Source of the DNA: an uncultured Eubacteriales bacterium
Lineage (GTDB): Bacteria > Bacillota_I > Bacilli_A > RF39 > UBA660
Assembly: GCA_900321645.1 (NCBI GenBank)
Contig: ONWZ01000125.1
Location: 1-14,911 of the forward strand
Direction of reading: 5' to 3'
DNA length: 14,911 nucleotides
In this document: positions 1 through 6,949 of the stretch, piece by piece
How the letters are laid out: each line of letters opens with the position of its first letter
Numbering within the stretch: position 1 is the stretch's first letter
Position numbers and translations under genes: made by a program
Notes under the pieces: model-generated
What the model saw: only the letters and a program-made list of their open reading frames with translations
What the model was told of the DNA's origin: nothing
Databases searched by the model: none

Positions 1-27
1 AAAAATTAAAAAGTATTATCAAAAATT

Positions 28-47
28 AAAAAGATACTAAACTTTTT
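28..47 (-). terminator. Possible weak terminator of the DUF192 gene
   Basis: On the minus strand AAAAAG (47-42) can pair with CTTTTT (33-28) around an 8-base loop, followed by AATTTTT. The stem is short and A/T-only apart from one G-C pair, and it overlaps the stop codon, so this is a weak candidate. Confidence 0.3.
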
Positions 48-363
48 ATTGTTTAATATCTAGATAATCATTTATTTTAACATTAAAGTAATTAACTGGT
101 AACTCAATGACCTTAGTTACCTTTTTTTGTGGCCAAATAATTTTGTTTTTAGTTAGATTGCTATAGAAGGATAAAATTTTGTTTTCACTATCACACATTA
201 TAACATCAATATTTGCTTTCATAAAAAAAGTATGAATACTATTACACTTATCAAAAAGCAAAGCATGTTCAATGTTCTTCTCAAACATAAATCCTTTTAA
301 TCTAGAAAAAAAAGTTTTACATTCAACAACATCTATTGTCTTGTTATCATATTTTATTATCAT
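46..363 (-). CDS. DUF192 family protein
   Basis: This 105-residue protein matches the DUF192 pattern. An R-L-K-G-F-M segment near residues 21-26 corresponds to the family's R-x-x-G-L-M. It is followed by a hydrophobic strand (ALLFD) and an FFMKANIDVIMCD segment near residues 46-58, corresponding to the family's WMKNT-x-x-x-LD-x-x-F. A VIELP strand lies near residue 85, and it ends with a YLDIK strand. No signal peptide is visible, so it is probably cytoplasmic, unlike many DUF192 proteins, which are exported. The start is supported by AGGGTG at 370-375 on the minus strand, six bases before the ATG. It diverges from the glycosyl-hydrolase-like gene. The family's biochemical role is unknown. 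Family assignment is fairly sure; no function can be given. Confidence 0.8.
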   Translation of the reverse strand: MIIKYDNKTIDVVECKTFFSRLKGFMFEKNIEHALLFDKCNSIHTFFMKANIDVIMCDSENKILSFYSNLTKNKIIWPQKKVTKVIELPVNYFNVKINDYLDIKQ

Positions 364-382
364 AAATATACACCCTAAATTA

Positions 383-391
383 ATTATATCA
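383..391 (-). promoter_or_regulatory. Extended -10 promoter element for the DUF192 gene
   Basis: On the minus strand TGA is followed by a perfect TATAAT (388-383), about 20 bases before the DUF192 start. No good -35 hexamer is found 17 bases upstream, so recognition would rest on the extended -10. Confidence 0.5.
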
Positions 392-417
392 CAAAGCCTA
401 AAAAAAATAGAAAAAAG

Positions 418-446
418 TAGTCAAATAAAAATATCTATGCTATACT
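418..446 (+). promoter_or_regulatory. Promoter of the DUF4015 gene and yutD
   Basis: TAGTCA (418-423, 4 of 6 matches to TTGACA), a 17-base spacer, and TATACT (441-446) preceded by TGC give an extended -10 promoter. The RBS AGGTGAT follows at 453-459 and the ATG is at 463. Confidence 0.65.
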
Positions 447-462
447 AAATATAGGTGATAAA

Positions 463-2154
463 ATGGCAAAGAGAGTAAAAAAACGTAAAAAGAAAAAGTT
501 TAAAATTATAAGAATATTTATTGCACTATTAATTCTTGCTGTAATAGGCTTTGGCGCTATGAAAGGTATTGAATTTTTGGCAGCTAATCGAATTACAAAA
601 GAGTATTATATTGCCTCAAATACAAATGAGATAGCCACCTATGTATATAATGAAGAAACTAAAAAAATGGATGAAAAAGGCAAAATTATCCGTGGTAAAA
701 AAATAATTTCACATGATAAAATAAAAACTATCGATGAAATTAATTATTATGAAGTGTTTGAAGGGGAAGATTCATTTTATATCAAAGAAGATAATTTAGT
801 GACCGAAAAAGAAAAAGCAGTTACCGAAACAGAAAAATATGTTAGAACTTCCGTTACCGTTTATAAAAATGAAAAAGACTCTAAAATTGAATCATTTATC
901 AAAAAAGGGAATAAGTTAGAAATATTAGGCTATGATTATCTTGATGATGATGGCTTAGTCAATATGTATAAGGTAAAAAGTGGTGATAAGGAAGGATGGG
1001 TATACCGTAAATATCTAGTAGATACCGAAGAATTAGCAAAAGCAAATTATAACGAAAATGGGATCTACGATACTCACAAAGATCGTAAATATAGTTATGA
1101 ACTATATGGCGGTAAAGCTAGTACACTTGATTATTATCCATATGAAAGAATAGAGTTTAAAGACAATCCAATTCTAAAAGTAGCTAAATCAATGTATCTT
1201 AATGCTGGTACTATATCAGGAATAGATAGCTATATTGATATAGCTAAGTCATCAGGTGCTAATGCTATGGTTGTCGATATTAAAGATGGTGCTTTAGCAT
1301 ATCCCGTTGAAATTGCCAAAGAGTATTCTAAAACTGCATATGATACCGCCATTAATGATTTTAGTGACTATCAAAATGCGATTAAAAAAATTAAAGATGC
1401 TGGAATTTATGCAATTGGTAGAATAGTTGTATTTAATGATGAACATTATGGAAAAGATCATAAAGATGAATGTATTACATCAAATGTATCATGGCAAACG
1501 TGGCCATCTGCCTACAGTAGAGGAGCATGGGAATATAACGTTGAATTAGCAAAGGCCGCCATCAAAGACATGGGCTTTAATGAAATTCAATTTGATTATG
1601 TTAGATTCCCAGAATCGGCTTATTACATGTCTACCAGTAGTAGTACTAATTTTAGGAATAAGTATGATGAAGAAAAAGCCGAAGCCATTCAAAATTTCCT
1701 TTTCTATGCTCTCGATCAAATACATAAAGAAGGAGCTTATTTATCAGTTGATGTCTTTGGAGAATGTTCTAGCGAATATGTAACATCGTATGGTCAATAT
1801 TGGCCAGCCATTTCCAATATTGTTGATGCTATTAGTTCAATGCCATATACTGATCATTTTGGTAGAAATGTTGATACTTGGAGTAATGCCTATAGGACGG
1901 TATATAATTGGGCTACTGGCGCTGCAGCAAGACAAAAGGAAATTCCTACACCAGCGATTGCTAGAACATGGATAACTGCATATGATACACCATACTGGAA
2001 TCCAACAGTTGTGTATGATGCAACAAAAATTAGTGACCAAGCTCAAGCTTTAGTGGATGCTGGATTAGATGGTGGGTTTATTACTTGGCACTCTGGTTCC
2101 AATATATACAAATACCGTCAAATTGCTTCAGCCTTTTCTAAGGATTACAAATAA
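463..2154 (+). CDS. Membrane-anchored SH3 / DUF4015 putative glycoside hydrolase
   Basis: A 563-residue protein with a very basic cytoplasmic tail (K/R-rich, residues 3-14) and one membrane segment at about 17-37. It lacks an obvious cleavage site, so it looks like a surface protein anchored by its N terminus. Residues about 47-112 resemble a degenerate SH3-like repeat. Residues about 127-186 are a bacterial SH3-like domain ending in GWVYRKYL. From about 240 to 560 comes the DUF4015 (PF13200) putative glycosyl hydrolase barrel: MYLNAG at 244-249, VDIKD at 271-275, GRIVVF at 319-324, IQFDYVRFP at 375-383 and SVDVFGE at 428-434. D378, D430 and E434 are plausible catalytic acids, judged by barrel position only. 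A wall polysaccharide or peptidoglycan substrate would fit the SH3 domains but is inferred. yutD follows 16 bases later, probably in the same transcript. Confidence 0.85.
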   Translation: MAKRVKKRKKKKFKIIRIFIALLILAVIGFGAMKGIEFLAANRITKEYYIASNTNEIATYVYNEETKKMDEKGKIIRGKKIISHDKIKTIDEINYYEVFEGEDSFYIKEDNLVTEKEKAVTETEKYVRTSVTVYKNEKDSKIESFIKKGNKLEILGYDYLDDDGLVNMYKVKSGDKEGWVYRKYLVDTEELAKANYNENGIYDTHKDRKYSYELYGGKASTLDYYPYERIEFKDNPILKVAKSMYLNAGTISGIDSYIDIAKSSGANAMVVDIKDGALAYPVEIAKEYSKTAYDTAINDFSDYQNAIKKIKDAGIYAIGRIVVFNDEHYGKDHKDECITSNVSWQTWPSAYSRGAWEYNVELAKAAIKDMGFNEIQFDYVRFPESAYYMSTSSSTNFRNKYDEEKAEAIQNFLFYALDQIHKEGAYLSVDVFGECSSEYVTSYGQYWPAISNIVDAISSMPYTDHFGRNVDTWSNAYRTVYNWATGAAARQKEIPTPAIARTWITAYDTPYWNPTVVYDATKISDQAQALVDAGLDGGFITWHSGSNIYKYRQIASAFSKDYK

Positions 2155-2170
2155 TAGTTAGGAGATTATT

Positions 2171-2443
2171 ATGAAAATAGAAATCGAAAATTATAAATAT
2201 GAATTAATAAAAAATTACAAGGATGCATTTAATGAAGAAGAATTCAAAGAAAAATATACAGATTATTTTTATGATTATGATTATATCGTCGGTGATATCG
2301 CTTATGGTAAATTGCGTTTAAAGGGATTTTGCGACGAGAAAAATAAAAAAATTAATAAGATCAATAATTATAAAAATGTTAATCAATATTTGAAAAATAA
2401 TTGTGCTAATGATTGTAAACATTTCATTTTAAAAAAAATATAG
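2171..2443 (+). CDS. yutD: YutD-like protein (DUF1027)
   Basis: This 90-residue protein is close to the usual YutD length and carries the family's signature: a YDYIVGD-x-x-YGKLRLKGF block at residues 36-53. Just before it is an N-terminal ELIKN-x-x-DAFNEEEF segment. A C-terminal YLKNNCANDCKHFIL segment corresponds to the family's cysteine-containing end. It is a small soluble cytoplasmic protein of unknown biochemical function found widely in Bacilli. The RBS AGGAGA lies seven bases before the ATG. It directly follows the DUF4015 gene and probably shares its transcript. The stop is TAG. Confidence 0.85.
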   Translation: MKIEIENYKYELIKNYKDAFNEEEFKEKYTDYFYDYDYIVGDIAYGKLRLKGFCDEKNKKINKINNYKNVNQYLKNNCANDCKHFILKKI

Positions 2444-2464
2444 TGTAAAACTACTTAAAATGAA

Positions 2465-2493
2465 TTGAATTTGGTACAAAAATATGCTAAAAT
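2465..2493 (+). promoter_or_regulatory. Promoter of the P1-P2 secreted protein pair
   Basis: TTGAAT (2465-2470), an exact 17-base spacer and TAAAAT (2488-2493) preceded by TGC form one of the best promoters in the window. The predicted RNA start is near 2500, giving a leader of about 20 bases before the GTG at 2522 and containing the RBS AGGAGGAA (2510-2517). Confidence 0.8.
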
Positions 2494-2521
2494 TAAATTA
2501 ACTTAAGATAGGAGGAATAGT

Positions 2522-3091
2522 GTGGATAAGAAAAAATTAATAGGAACAATAATTGGTGTTATAGCCTTTGCCGCTTTAATTGCCGGAGCAACATATGCAT
2601 GGTTCTCATTTGCTCTAAATGTTACTACGGGTAGCTATAGTGCCAACACTCAAAATTTTATCGTAACATATACTAAGGGAACTAACATTACGTCAGCTCC
2701 ACCAGTTTTGTCTACGCCAACTGCAAGTGGTGCATCATCATTGGTAGTATCAGCATATCGTACTTCAGATGTAGCAACTGGAACATTATCAATTAAGTTA
2801 ACAACAACATCAACTGATGCTCTAACAACATCTGGTGTTGTTCGTTGGGCGGTTTGTTCAAGTACATCAAGTTCAAATTCAGGATGTACAAGCCTTGCTT
2901 CAGGTCAAACAGGCGTTAAAGCAACTGGCTCAGTAACAGCTGCATCAACGATAACATTATATTCAGAGGCCATACCAACAACCCAAACATACTACTATGT
3001 ATATTTCTGGTTAGATGGTGCAACATATGGCGATGCCCATATTAACAAAACTTATTCTGGATATATTCATGCAAGTGCAACGCAAAATTAA
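2522..3091 (+). CDS. Secreted protein P1, SipW/TasA-like signal end
   Basis: A 189-residue protein starting at GTG, chosen because AGGAGGAA lies four bases upstream and no other start fits. A short basic N terminus (DKKK), a hydrophobic stretch at about 6-22 and GATYA|WFSF give a likely signal peptide cut after A26, with T24 and A26 at -3 and -1. The mature part is rich in Ser, Thr and Ala, poor in charge, and probably a beta-sandwich. It holds two cysteines (C112, C122). A VVRWAV strand (106-111) and YYYVYFWLDG (157-166) followed by TYSGYIHAS align with P2, P3 and P4. The signal end resembles SipW-dependent TasA/camelysin proteins, but no metalloprotease motif is seen. I do not recognise the exact family. 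An exported, possibly filament-forming surface protein is the best guess. P2 follows after 23 bases. Confidence 0.8.
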   Translation: MDKKKLIGTIIGVIAFAALIAGATYAWFSFALNVTTGSYSANTQNFIVTYTKGTNITSAPPVLSTPTASGASSLVVSAYRTSDVATGTLSIKLTTTSTDALTTSGVVRWAVCSSTSSSNSGCTSLASGQTGVKATGSVTAASTITLYSEAIPTTQTYYYVYFWLDGATYGDAHINKTYSGYIHASATQN

Positions 3092-3114
3092 TATTTAATT
3101 AAATAGGAGGAAAA

Positions 3115-3789
3115 ATGAAAGAAAACAAGAAATTAATCTTGGCCATTGTAGTGGTATTAGCAATTATAATTGCTGTTTTTGGAGCCACTTATGCATATTG
3201 GACATGGGTGTCAAATTCTACTCAAAATACAACTGTAAGTTTTACAACGAGTGCTCCAAGTGCTGATATGTATGCAAATCTAACAGGAAATGGCGCAGGT
3301 ACAACAAACCTTAAACCATCTACTTGTACAAATGGCATAAAGAAAACAGTTACAATTACATATAAGAATAATACAGTTCAAGCGGCTACAATAAGTGCAA
3401 CATTAAAAGTTACATCATTTAAATTTAGAACTACTAGTTATCGTCCAACCGGTGGCGATTCAGGCGATTTAAAATATATTAAATATGCTTTGACAACAAG
3501 TAGTACTGCTTGCGATAGCGGTGTTCAAAAAAGCGGTGATTTTAGAGGATTAACTATTCCAACAAGTGGTACAGCAACTGTTGCTAGCAGTTTACCATAT
3601 ACTTTGTTCACTCAAACAATTCCAGTTAATGCTAATGTCGCAACAGAACAATCTACTACATATTATTTATATATTTGGCTAGATTCATCATATACACATG
3701 AAAATGAAGGAAATGAAAACTCTGATCCACTTCAAGGATTAGCCTTTACAACTGAATGGTCAGGAACAATAGCTCAAAACAATAGCTAA
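3115..3789 (+). CDS. Secreted protein P2, paralogue of P1
   Basis: A 224-residue protein with a strong RBS (TAGGAGGAA, 3102-3110). The N terminus is KENKK, then a hydrophobic run at about 7-23 and GATYA|YWTW with predicted cleavage after A27. The mature region is Thr/Ser-rich with predicted beta strands and two cysteines (C71, C133). A YIKYAL strand (121-126) corresponds to the RW/KW/KY strand of P1, P4 and P3. YYLYIWLDSS (183-192) followed by FTTEWSGTIA is the shared C-terminal motif. It is longer than P1 because of inserts near residues 100-120 and 195-208. It is cotranscribed with P1 and ends at a strong terminator. Like P1 it is probably exported and may be a structural surface subunit. 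Its function is not known from sequence. Confidence 0.8.
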   Translation: MKENKKLILAIVVVLAIIIAVFGATYAYWTWVSNSTQNTTVSFTTSAPSADMYANLTGNGAGTTNLKPSTCTNGIKKTVTITYKNNTVQAATISATLKVTSFKFRTTSYRPTGGDSGDLKYIKYALTTSSTACDSGVQKSGDFRGLTIPTSGTATVASSLPYTLFTQTIPVNANVATEQSTTYYLYIWLDSSYTHENEGNENSDPLQGLAFTTEWSGTIAQNNS

Positions 3790-3790
3790 T

Positions 3791-3827
3791 AAAAATTGTT
3801 GATTTTTATCAACAATTTTTTTATATA
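3791..3827 (+). terminator. Strong terminator after P2, probably bidirectional
   Basis: A perfect 13-base inverted repeat (3791-3803 with 3808-3820) around a TTTT loop, with an A run before and a T run after. It sits just after the P2 stop and touches the stop of the convergent YqfQ-like gene, so it can serve both strands. Confidence 0.9.
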
Positions 3828-4183
3828 AAAAAATTTGGATAATTATTGTTATTTGTATTTTTTATTACATCTTCTTTTATAAGCACATGCTCATTTTTAT
3901 CTCTAACTTGTGATTTAGTAGTTTCTGCGCCAAAAGCTTTAGTTAATTTTATTATTTTTTTAACATTTCCGACCATCGGTTTAGCTTGTTTAACAACAGG
4001 AATTGCTTGATTTACGACATTTAAAGTTTTGCTAGTACCAGTTAGTAATTTATCCCAATTAAATGAGCGAATTCTACTAAGTATCCTATTAAAAAAATTA
4101 GAATTACGTGTTAACCCATATCCGTTTCTTAGCATATTGGGATTAATTGACATATTTGGTATAAAATATCTTCTAGGATCCAT
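3821..4183 (-). CDS. yqfQ: YqfQ/VrrA-like protein
   Basis: A 120-residue protein if started at the ATG at 4183, which I prefer. The RBS GGAAGGAA (4198-4191 on the minus strand) is seven bases from this ATG but only one from an in-frame ATG at 4189. The N terminus is rich in Asn, Arg, Pro and Met (MDPRRYFIPNMS). A central helix-forming stretch follows the pattern V-x-Q-A-x-P-V-V-x-Q-A-K-P-M-V-x-N-V-K-K-I-x-K-L, recalling the core of Bacillus YqfQ/VrrA (PF14181), where similar 'P-M-V-x-x-x-x-P' repeats precede a basic helix. The C terminus is charged and Asn-rich. Function is unknown. In Bacillus the yqfQ gene lies a few genes beyond dnaG-sigA-trmK; here it lies about 7 kb before dnaG and on the other strand, inside the surface-protein locus. 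Family match rests on recall of the pattern only. Confidence 0.6.
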   Translation of the reverse strand: MDPRRYFIPNMSINPNMLRNGYGLTRNSNFFNRILSRIRSFNWDKLLTGTSKTLNVVNQAIPVVKQAKPMVGNVKKIIKLTKAFGAETTKSQVRDKNEHVLIKEDVIKNTNNNNYPNFFI

Positions 4184-4190
4184 AAACATA

Positions 4191-4198
4191 TTCCTTCC
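4191..4198 (-). promoter_or_regulatory. RBS deciding the yqfQ-like start
   Basis: GGAAGGAA on the minus strand is seven bases before ATG 4183 and one base before ATG 4189, favouring the shorter protein. Confidence 0.6.
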
Positions 4199-4229
4199 TA
4201 AAATAATATATGTAAATAGTAAAAAAAAG

Positions 4230-4258
4230 TTTAAAAAAAACCATATTTATGGTACAAT
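4230..4258 (+). promoter_or_regulatory. Promoter of the PilC-like / prepilin peptidase / P5 / gap operon
   Basis: TTTAAA (4230-4235), a 17-base spacer and TACAAT (4253-4258) preceded by TGG. The spacer contains the inverted repeat CCATA-TT-TATGG (4241-4252), which overlaps the TG of the extended -10. The predicted RNA start is near 4265. Confidence 0.65.
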
Positions 4259-4286
4259 AATAGTATAAGTGTAAATATGAATAATA

Positions 4287-4292
4287 AGGTGG
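4287..4292 (+). promoter_or_regulatory. RBS deciding the PilC-like start
   Basis: AGGTGG is eight bases before the ATG at 4301. The upstream in-frame ATG at 4277 has no Shine-Dalgarno sequence, so 4301 is preferred. Confidence 0.65.
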
Positions 4293-4300
4293 CGGTTAGT

Positions 4301-5668
4301 ATGAATAATAATCAACAAAACAATACTTTTCAAATCAATAATAATACTAGTCAGGCAACGGTTAATACCAATAGTATGATAACTGCTAAGCAACAAGTGG
4401 CAGCCAATAATCATCAAAAAGTAAAGAACAACAATTCGCCTAAGGACGCAAAATTAAAAAAATTTAAATATAAAATAAAGCAATCTGATGGTAAAGTTGT
4501 AGAATCATATTTTGCTGCTGAAAATAAAAGTGACGTCGAATCGTTTTTGATTAATAAAGGTTACCAAGTGCTTTCAATTGAAGAAGACAAATTATCTAGT
4601 ATTGGATTAACATCTCCAATGACGGCCAAAAAAATGTCATCAAAAGATTTAAACTTCTTTTTGATGCAATTATCTACATATATAAAATCAGGAATACCAT
4701 TACTTGATTCAATGGAAATATTAAGCCGTCAAGCTAAAAGCAATAGTAATAAAATGCTATATCGTCGAATTGTTTTTGAATTAAGTAGAGGAGTAACATT
4801 TAGTAATTGCCTTGAAAAGCAAGGTAAAGTATTTCCTAAAATGCTCGTTAACATGTTAAAAACTTCCGAAATGACTGGTGATTTAACCGGTGTTCTTGAT
4901 GATATGGCGGCTTATTATAAAAGACAAGATAGTAATCGTAAGCAGATAATTAATGCGATGACATACCCATCGGTATTACTCATTTTTGCTGCTGCAGTAT
5001 TAACATTTGTTATAACTTATGTTGTTCCACAATTTACCTCTATGTATGAATCAACAGGATCAAAATTGCCACAAATAACATTAACAATAATCAACATAAG
5101 TAATTTCGTAACAAAAAATTGGCTATTTATTTTATTAATAATATTTGCAATTGTCGGAATTATAGCTTTATTATATAAATCATCTAAAAAAGTAAAATAT
5201 GCATTGCAGTATTTAACAATGCATATTCCAGTTGTCAAAGACATAATCAAATATAATCAATTGGTAACATTTACAAGCACATTTTCAACACTTATAAAGC
5301 ACGATGTCTTTATTACCGACAGTATGGATATTTTAAGTAAAATAACAGAGAATGAAATATATAAAGAGATAATTGATAAAGCAATAAACAACCTAAGTAA
5401 AGGTAACGGAGTATCGGTTGCTTTCAAAGATCATTGGGCTTTCCCTGAAACAGCTTATGAAATGCTTTTAACTGGTGAAAAGACCGGCAAACTTGGCGAA
5501 ATGATGGAACATGTTTCCACATATTATCAAGAAGAACAAACAAACATTGTAACGAGATTAAAGAGTTTAATTGAACCAATAATGATCGTTTTATTGGCAG
5601 TATTGGTTGGAATAATATTACTAGCAGTTGTAGTCCCAATGTTTGATATATATAAGACAATAATATAA
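4301..5668 (+). CDS. Type II secretion / type IV pilus platform protein (GspF/PilC/ComGB family)
   Basis: A 455-residue inner-membrane protein from the preferred ATG (an ATG eight codons earlier lacks an RBS). Counting from that upstream ATG: residues 9-56 are an Asn/Gln-rich, low-complexity cytoplasmic tail; 63-104 are the small N-terminal domain typical of PilC (FKYKIKQSDGKVVE...QVLSIEE); about 124-250 and 325-455 are two T2SSF domains. Each T2SSF domain has the KSGIPLLDS or KHDVFITDS helix start and the TGDL or TGKL turn. Membrane segments lie near 232-250, 282-299 and 433-455. This protein normally sits in the membrane beneath a pseudopilus or pilus and contacts the assembly ATPase (GspE/PilB/ComGA). 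No ATPase gene is present here. The next gene encodes the prepilin peptidase, nine bases downstream, supporting a type IV filament role. Competence, pilus or secretion use cannot be told apart. Confidence 0.92.
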   Translation: MNNNQQNNTFQINNNTSQATVNTNSMITAKQQVAANNHQKVKNNNSPKDAKLKKFKYKIKQSDGKVVESYFAAENKSDVESFLINKGYQVLSIEEDKLSSIGLTSPMTAKKMSSKDLNFFLMQLSTYIKSGIPLLDSMEILSRQAKSNSNKMLYRRIVFELSRGVTFSNCLEKQGKVFPKMLVNMLKTSEMTGDLTGVLDDMAAYYKRQDSNRKQIINAMTYPSVLLIFAAAVLTFVITYVVPQFTSMYESTGSKLPQITLTIINISNFVTKNWLFILLIIFAIVGIIALLYKSSKKVKYALQYLTMHIPVVKDIIKYNQLVTFTSTFSTLIKHDVFITDSMDILSKITENEIYKEIIDKAINNLSKGNGVSVAFKDHWAFPETAYEMLLTGEKTGKLGEMMEHVSTYYQEEQTNIVTRLKSLIEPIMIVLLAVLVGIILLAVVVPMFDIYKTII

Positions 5669-5677
5669 GGAGACGCT

Positions 5678-6442
5678 ATGGAAAAGTTATACTTAATTAT
5701 CTTTTTCATATTTGGAAGTGTTATGGGGTCTTTTTATCACGTATTAGCAACAAGATTATCTAAGAATCAATCAATTGTTACCCCAGCATCACATTGTGAA
5801 AAATGTAATCATCAATTAAAATGGTACGAATTGATACCAATAGTGTCATATTTAATTCAAGGAGGAAAATGCCGCAGTTGCCAATCAAAATTAAATGTTA
5901 GCTATATCTTAATGGAGATTTGTACAGGAATACTATTTGCTGTATGTTATCATAAATTTAATTTTAGTTTGCAATTAATAGTTGCATTAATATTTGCATC
6001 TAGTTTAATAATAATAATTATAAGTGATATTGAATATATGATTATCCTAGATGAAGTATTAATTTTTGCTGTTTTTGGAATAATAATTATAGATATATTT
6101 GATATTGGCTTATACGATACAGCTATAAGAGTTCTATATGGTGTTGGTGCTTTTGCTACTATGCTATTAGTAAAGAAAATTGGTGATGTTGTTTTCAAAC
6201 AAGAATCACTTGGCGGTGGCGACATAAAATTAATGTTCATGATTGGATTGGTAATTGGATATCCAATGGCGGTATGCAATATATTCTTTGCGACCTTTAT
6301 CGCTTTCCCTATAGCCTTATTCTTATTGATAACTAAAAAGGATAATATAATACCATTTGGTCCGTTCTTAAGCATGGCGGCAATTATTTTATATATTTGG
6401 GGAATTACATTTTCCGATATAATAAATTATATATTGACTTAG
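5678..6442 (+). CDS. pilD: Prepilin peptidase (type IV leader peptidase, A24 family)
   Basis: A 254-residue polytopic membrane enzyme with the full bifunctional PilD/ComC layout. An N-terminal membrane helix with GSFYHVLATRL (18-28) is followed by a cytoplasmic loop carrying two CxxC pairs (C40/C43 and C65/C68), a zinc site often linked to N-methylation. Further helices carry the two aspartates of the A24 protease site: D117 in SDIEYMIILDE and D182 in LGGGDIK. Length is typical. It would cut leader peptides of type IV prepilins or pseudopilins on the cytoplasmic face. RBS AAGGAG is six bases before the ATG. It lies directly after the platform-protein gene in one operon. No gene in the window encodes a classical prepilin with the G-x-x-x-x-E cut site, so its substrates must lie elsewhere or be unusual. 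Confidence 0.95.
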   Translation: MEKLYLIIFFIFGSVMGSFYHVLATRLSKNQSIVTPASHCEKCNHQLKWYELIPIVSYLIQGGKCRSCQSKLNVSYILMEICTGILFAVCYHKFNFSLQLIVALIFASSLIIIIISDIEYMIILDEVLIFAVFGIIIIDIFDIGLYDTAIRVLYGVGAFATMLLVKKIGDVVFKQESLGGGDIKLMFMIGLVIGYPMAVCNIFFATFIAFPIALFLLITKKDNIIPFGPFLSMAAIILYIWGITFSDIINYILT

Positions 6443-6455
6443 AAAAGAGGTAATT

Positions 6456-6935
6456 ATGAGTAAAAAATCTATTTTCACAATTTTATTTATTATGGTGCTA
6501 TCGGCAATAATCGTATCACTTTATTCAACCTTTGCATATGATGAAGAATCTACAAAACTAGATGATTCAACAGCTGATTATAATCTAATATATTCAATGA
6601 GAGAATCAACTAAAAATCAAGTTATCGTAACTGCCAATGAGACGAAATTTGTTGATATTACTTTGCGTAATGATTATCAAAGTAACGTAAAATATGGAAT
6701 ATATTATCACTTGGTCTCACCCAACAAATTACCAAACAATGTATCAATTAGTTTGGCTGAAGAATCAAGAGATGCCTTAGAAGATATCATAAAACCAAAT
6801 CAAGAAAAAATAATAACTATTAAAATATCAAACAATTCAGAAAATAATATTGATATAATTGTTGGTGCATTAGTTGGATTTGAAAATGGTAATATTGAAG
6901 AATTGATTAAAAATGGGGAATATCTAATAAAGTAA
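6456..6935 (+). CDS. Secreted protein P5 (small exported beta-rich protein)
   Basis: A 159-residue protein with RBS AGAGGT before the ATG. The signal peptide is SKKS, a hydrophobic run at about 6-22, and STFA|YDEE with predicted cleavage after A27, so it matches P1-P4 in the spacing and the [ST]-[YF]-A-[YW] end. The mature part looks like one immunoglobulin-like or beta-sandwich domain, with a VDITLRNDYQSNVKYGIYYHLVSP stretch split over strands near residues 67-90 and IITIKISNNSENNIDIIVGALVGF near 118-140. It lacks the C-terminal Y-x-x-Y-x-W motif of P1-P4 and has no cysteine. The strand pattern resembles domains that cap or accompany surface fibres, but I do not recognise a family. It follows the prepilin peptidase by 13 bases and precedes gap by 14, so it is in the same operon. 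Confidence 0.75.
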   Translation: MSKKSIFTILFIMVLSAIIVSLYSTFAYDEESTKLDDSTADYNLIYSMRESTKNQVIVTANETKFVDITLRNDYQSNVKYGIYYHLVSPNKLPNNVSISLAEESRDALEDIIKPNQEKIITIKISNNSENNIDIIVGALVGFENGNIEELIKNGEYLIK

Positions 6936-6949
6936 GGGAGATAGAAAAA

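Noticed and set aside
1..33. Direct repeat AAAAATTAAAAAG (1-13 and 21-33)
   Set aside because: Low-complexity A/T sequence at the window edge; chance is likely and no array continues.
1837..2046. Minus-strand open frame inside the DUF4015 gene
   Set aside because: It is antisense to a gene with clear family motifs, has no RBS and reads as random hydrophobic and Cys-rich residues.
2522..2581. P1 as a classical type IV prepilin (KKLIG followed by a hydrophobic stretch)
   Set aside because: There is no Glu at +5 after the Gly, P2-P5 have no equivalent Gly site, and a conserved Sec-type cleavage site lies at residue 26-27 in all five.
4029..4268. Plus-strand open frame opposite the YqfQ-like gene
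   Set aside because: No RBS and no family features. It runs through the promoter of the PilC-like gene.
5950..6375. Long minus-strand open frame (141 codons) opposite the prepilin peptidase
   Set aside because: The peptidase frame has all catalytic motifs. The antisense frame is an Ile-rich mirror of membrane-helix codons.
6850..6935. Internal promoter for gap within the end of P5 (TTGATT with TAATAA)
   Set aside because: The -10 matches only three of six bases, the spacer is 16, and there is no extended TG, unlike the other promoters here.
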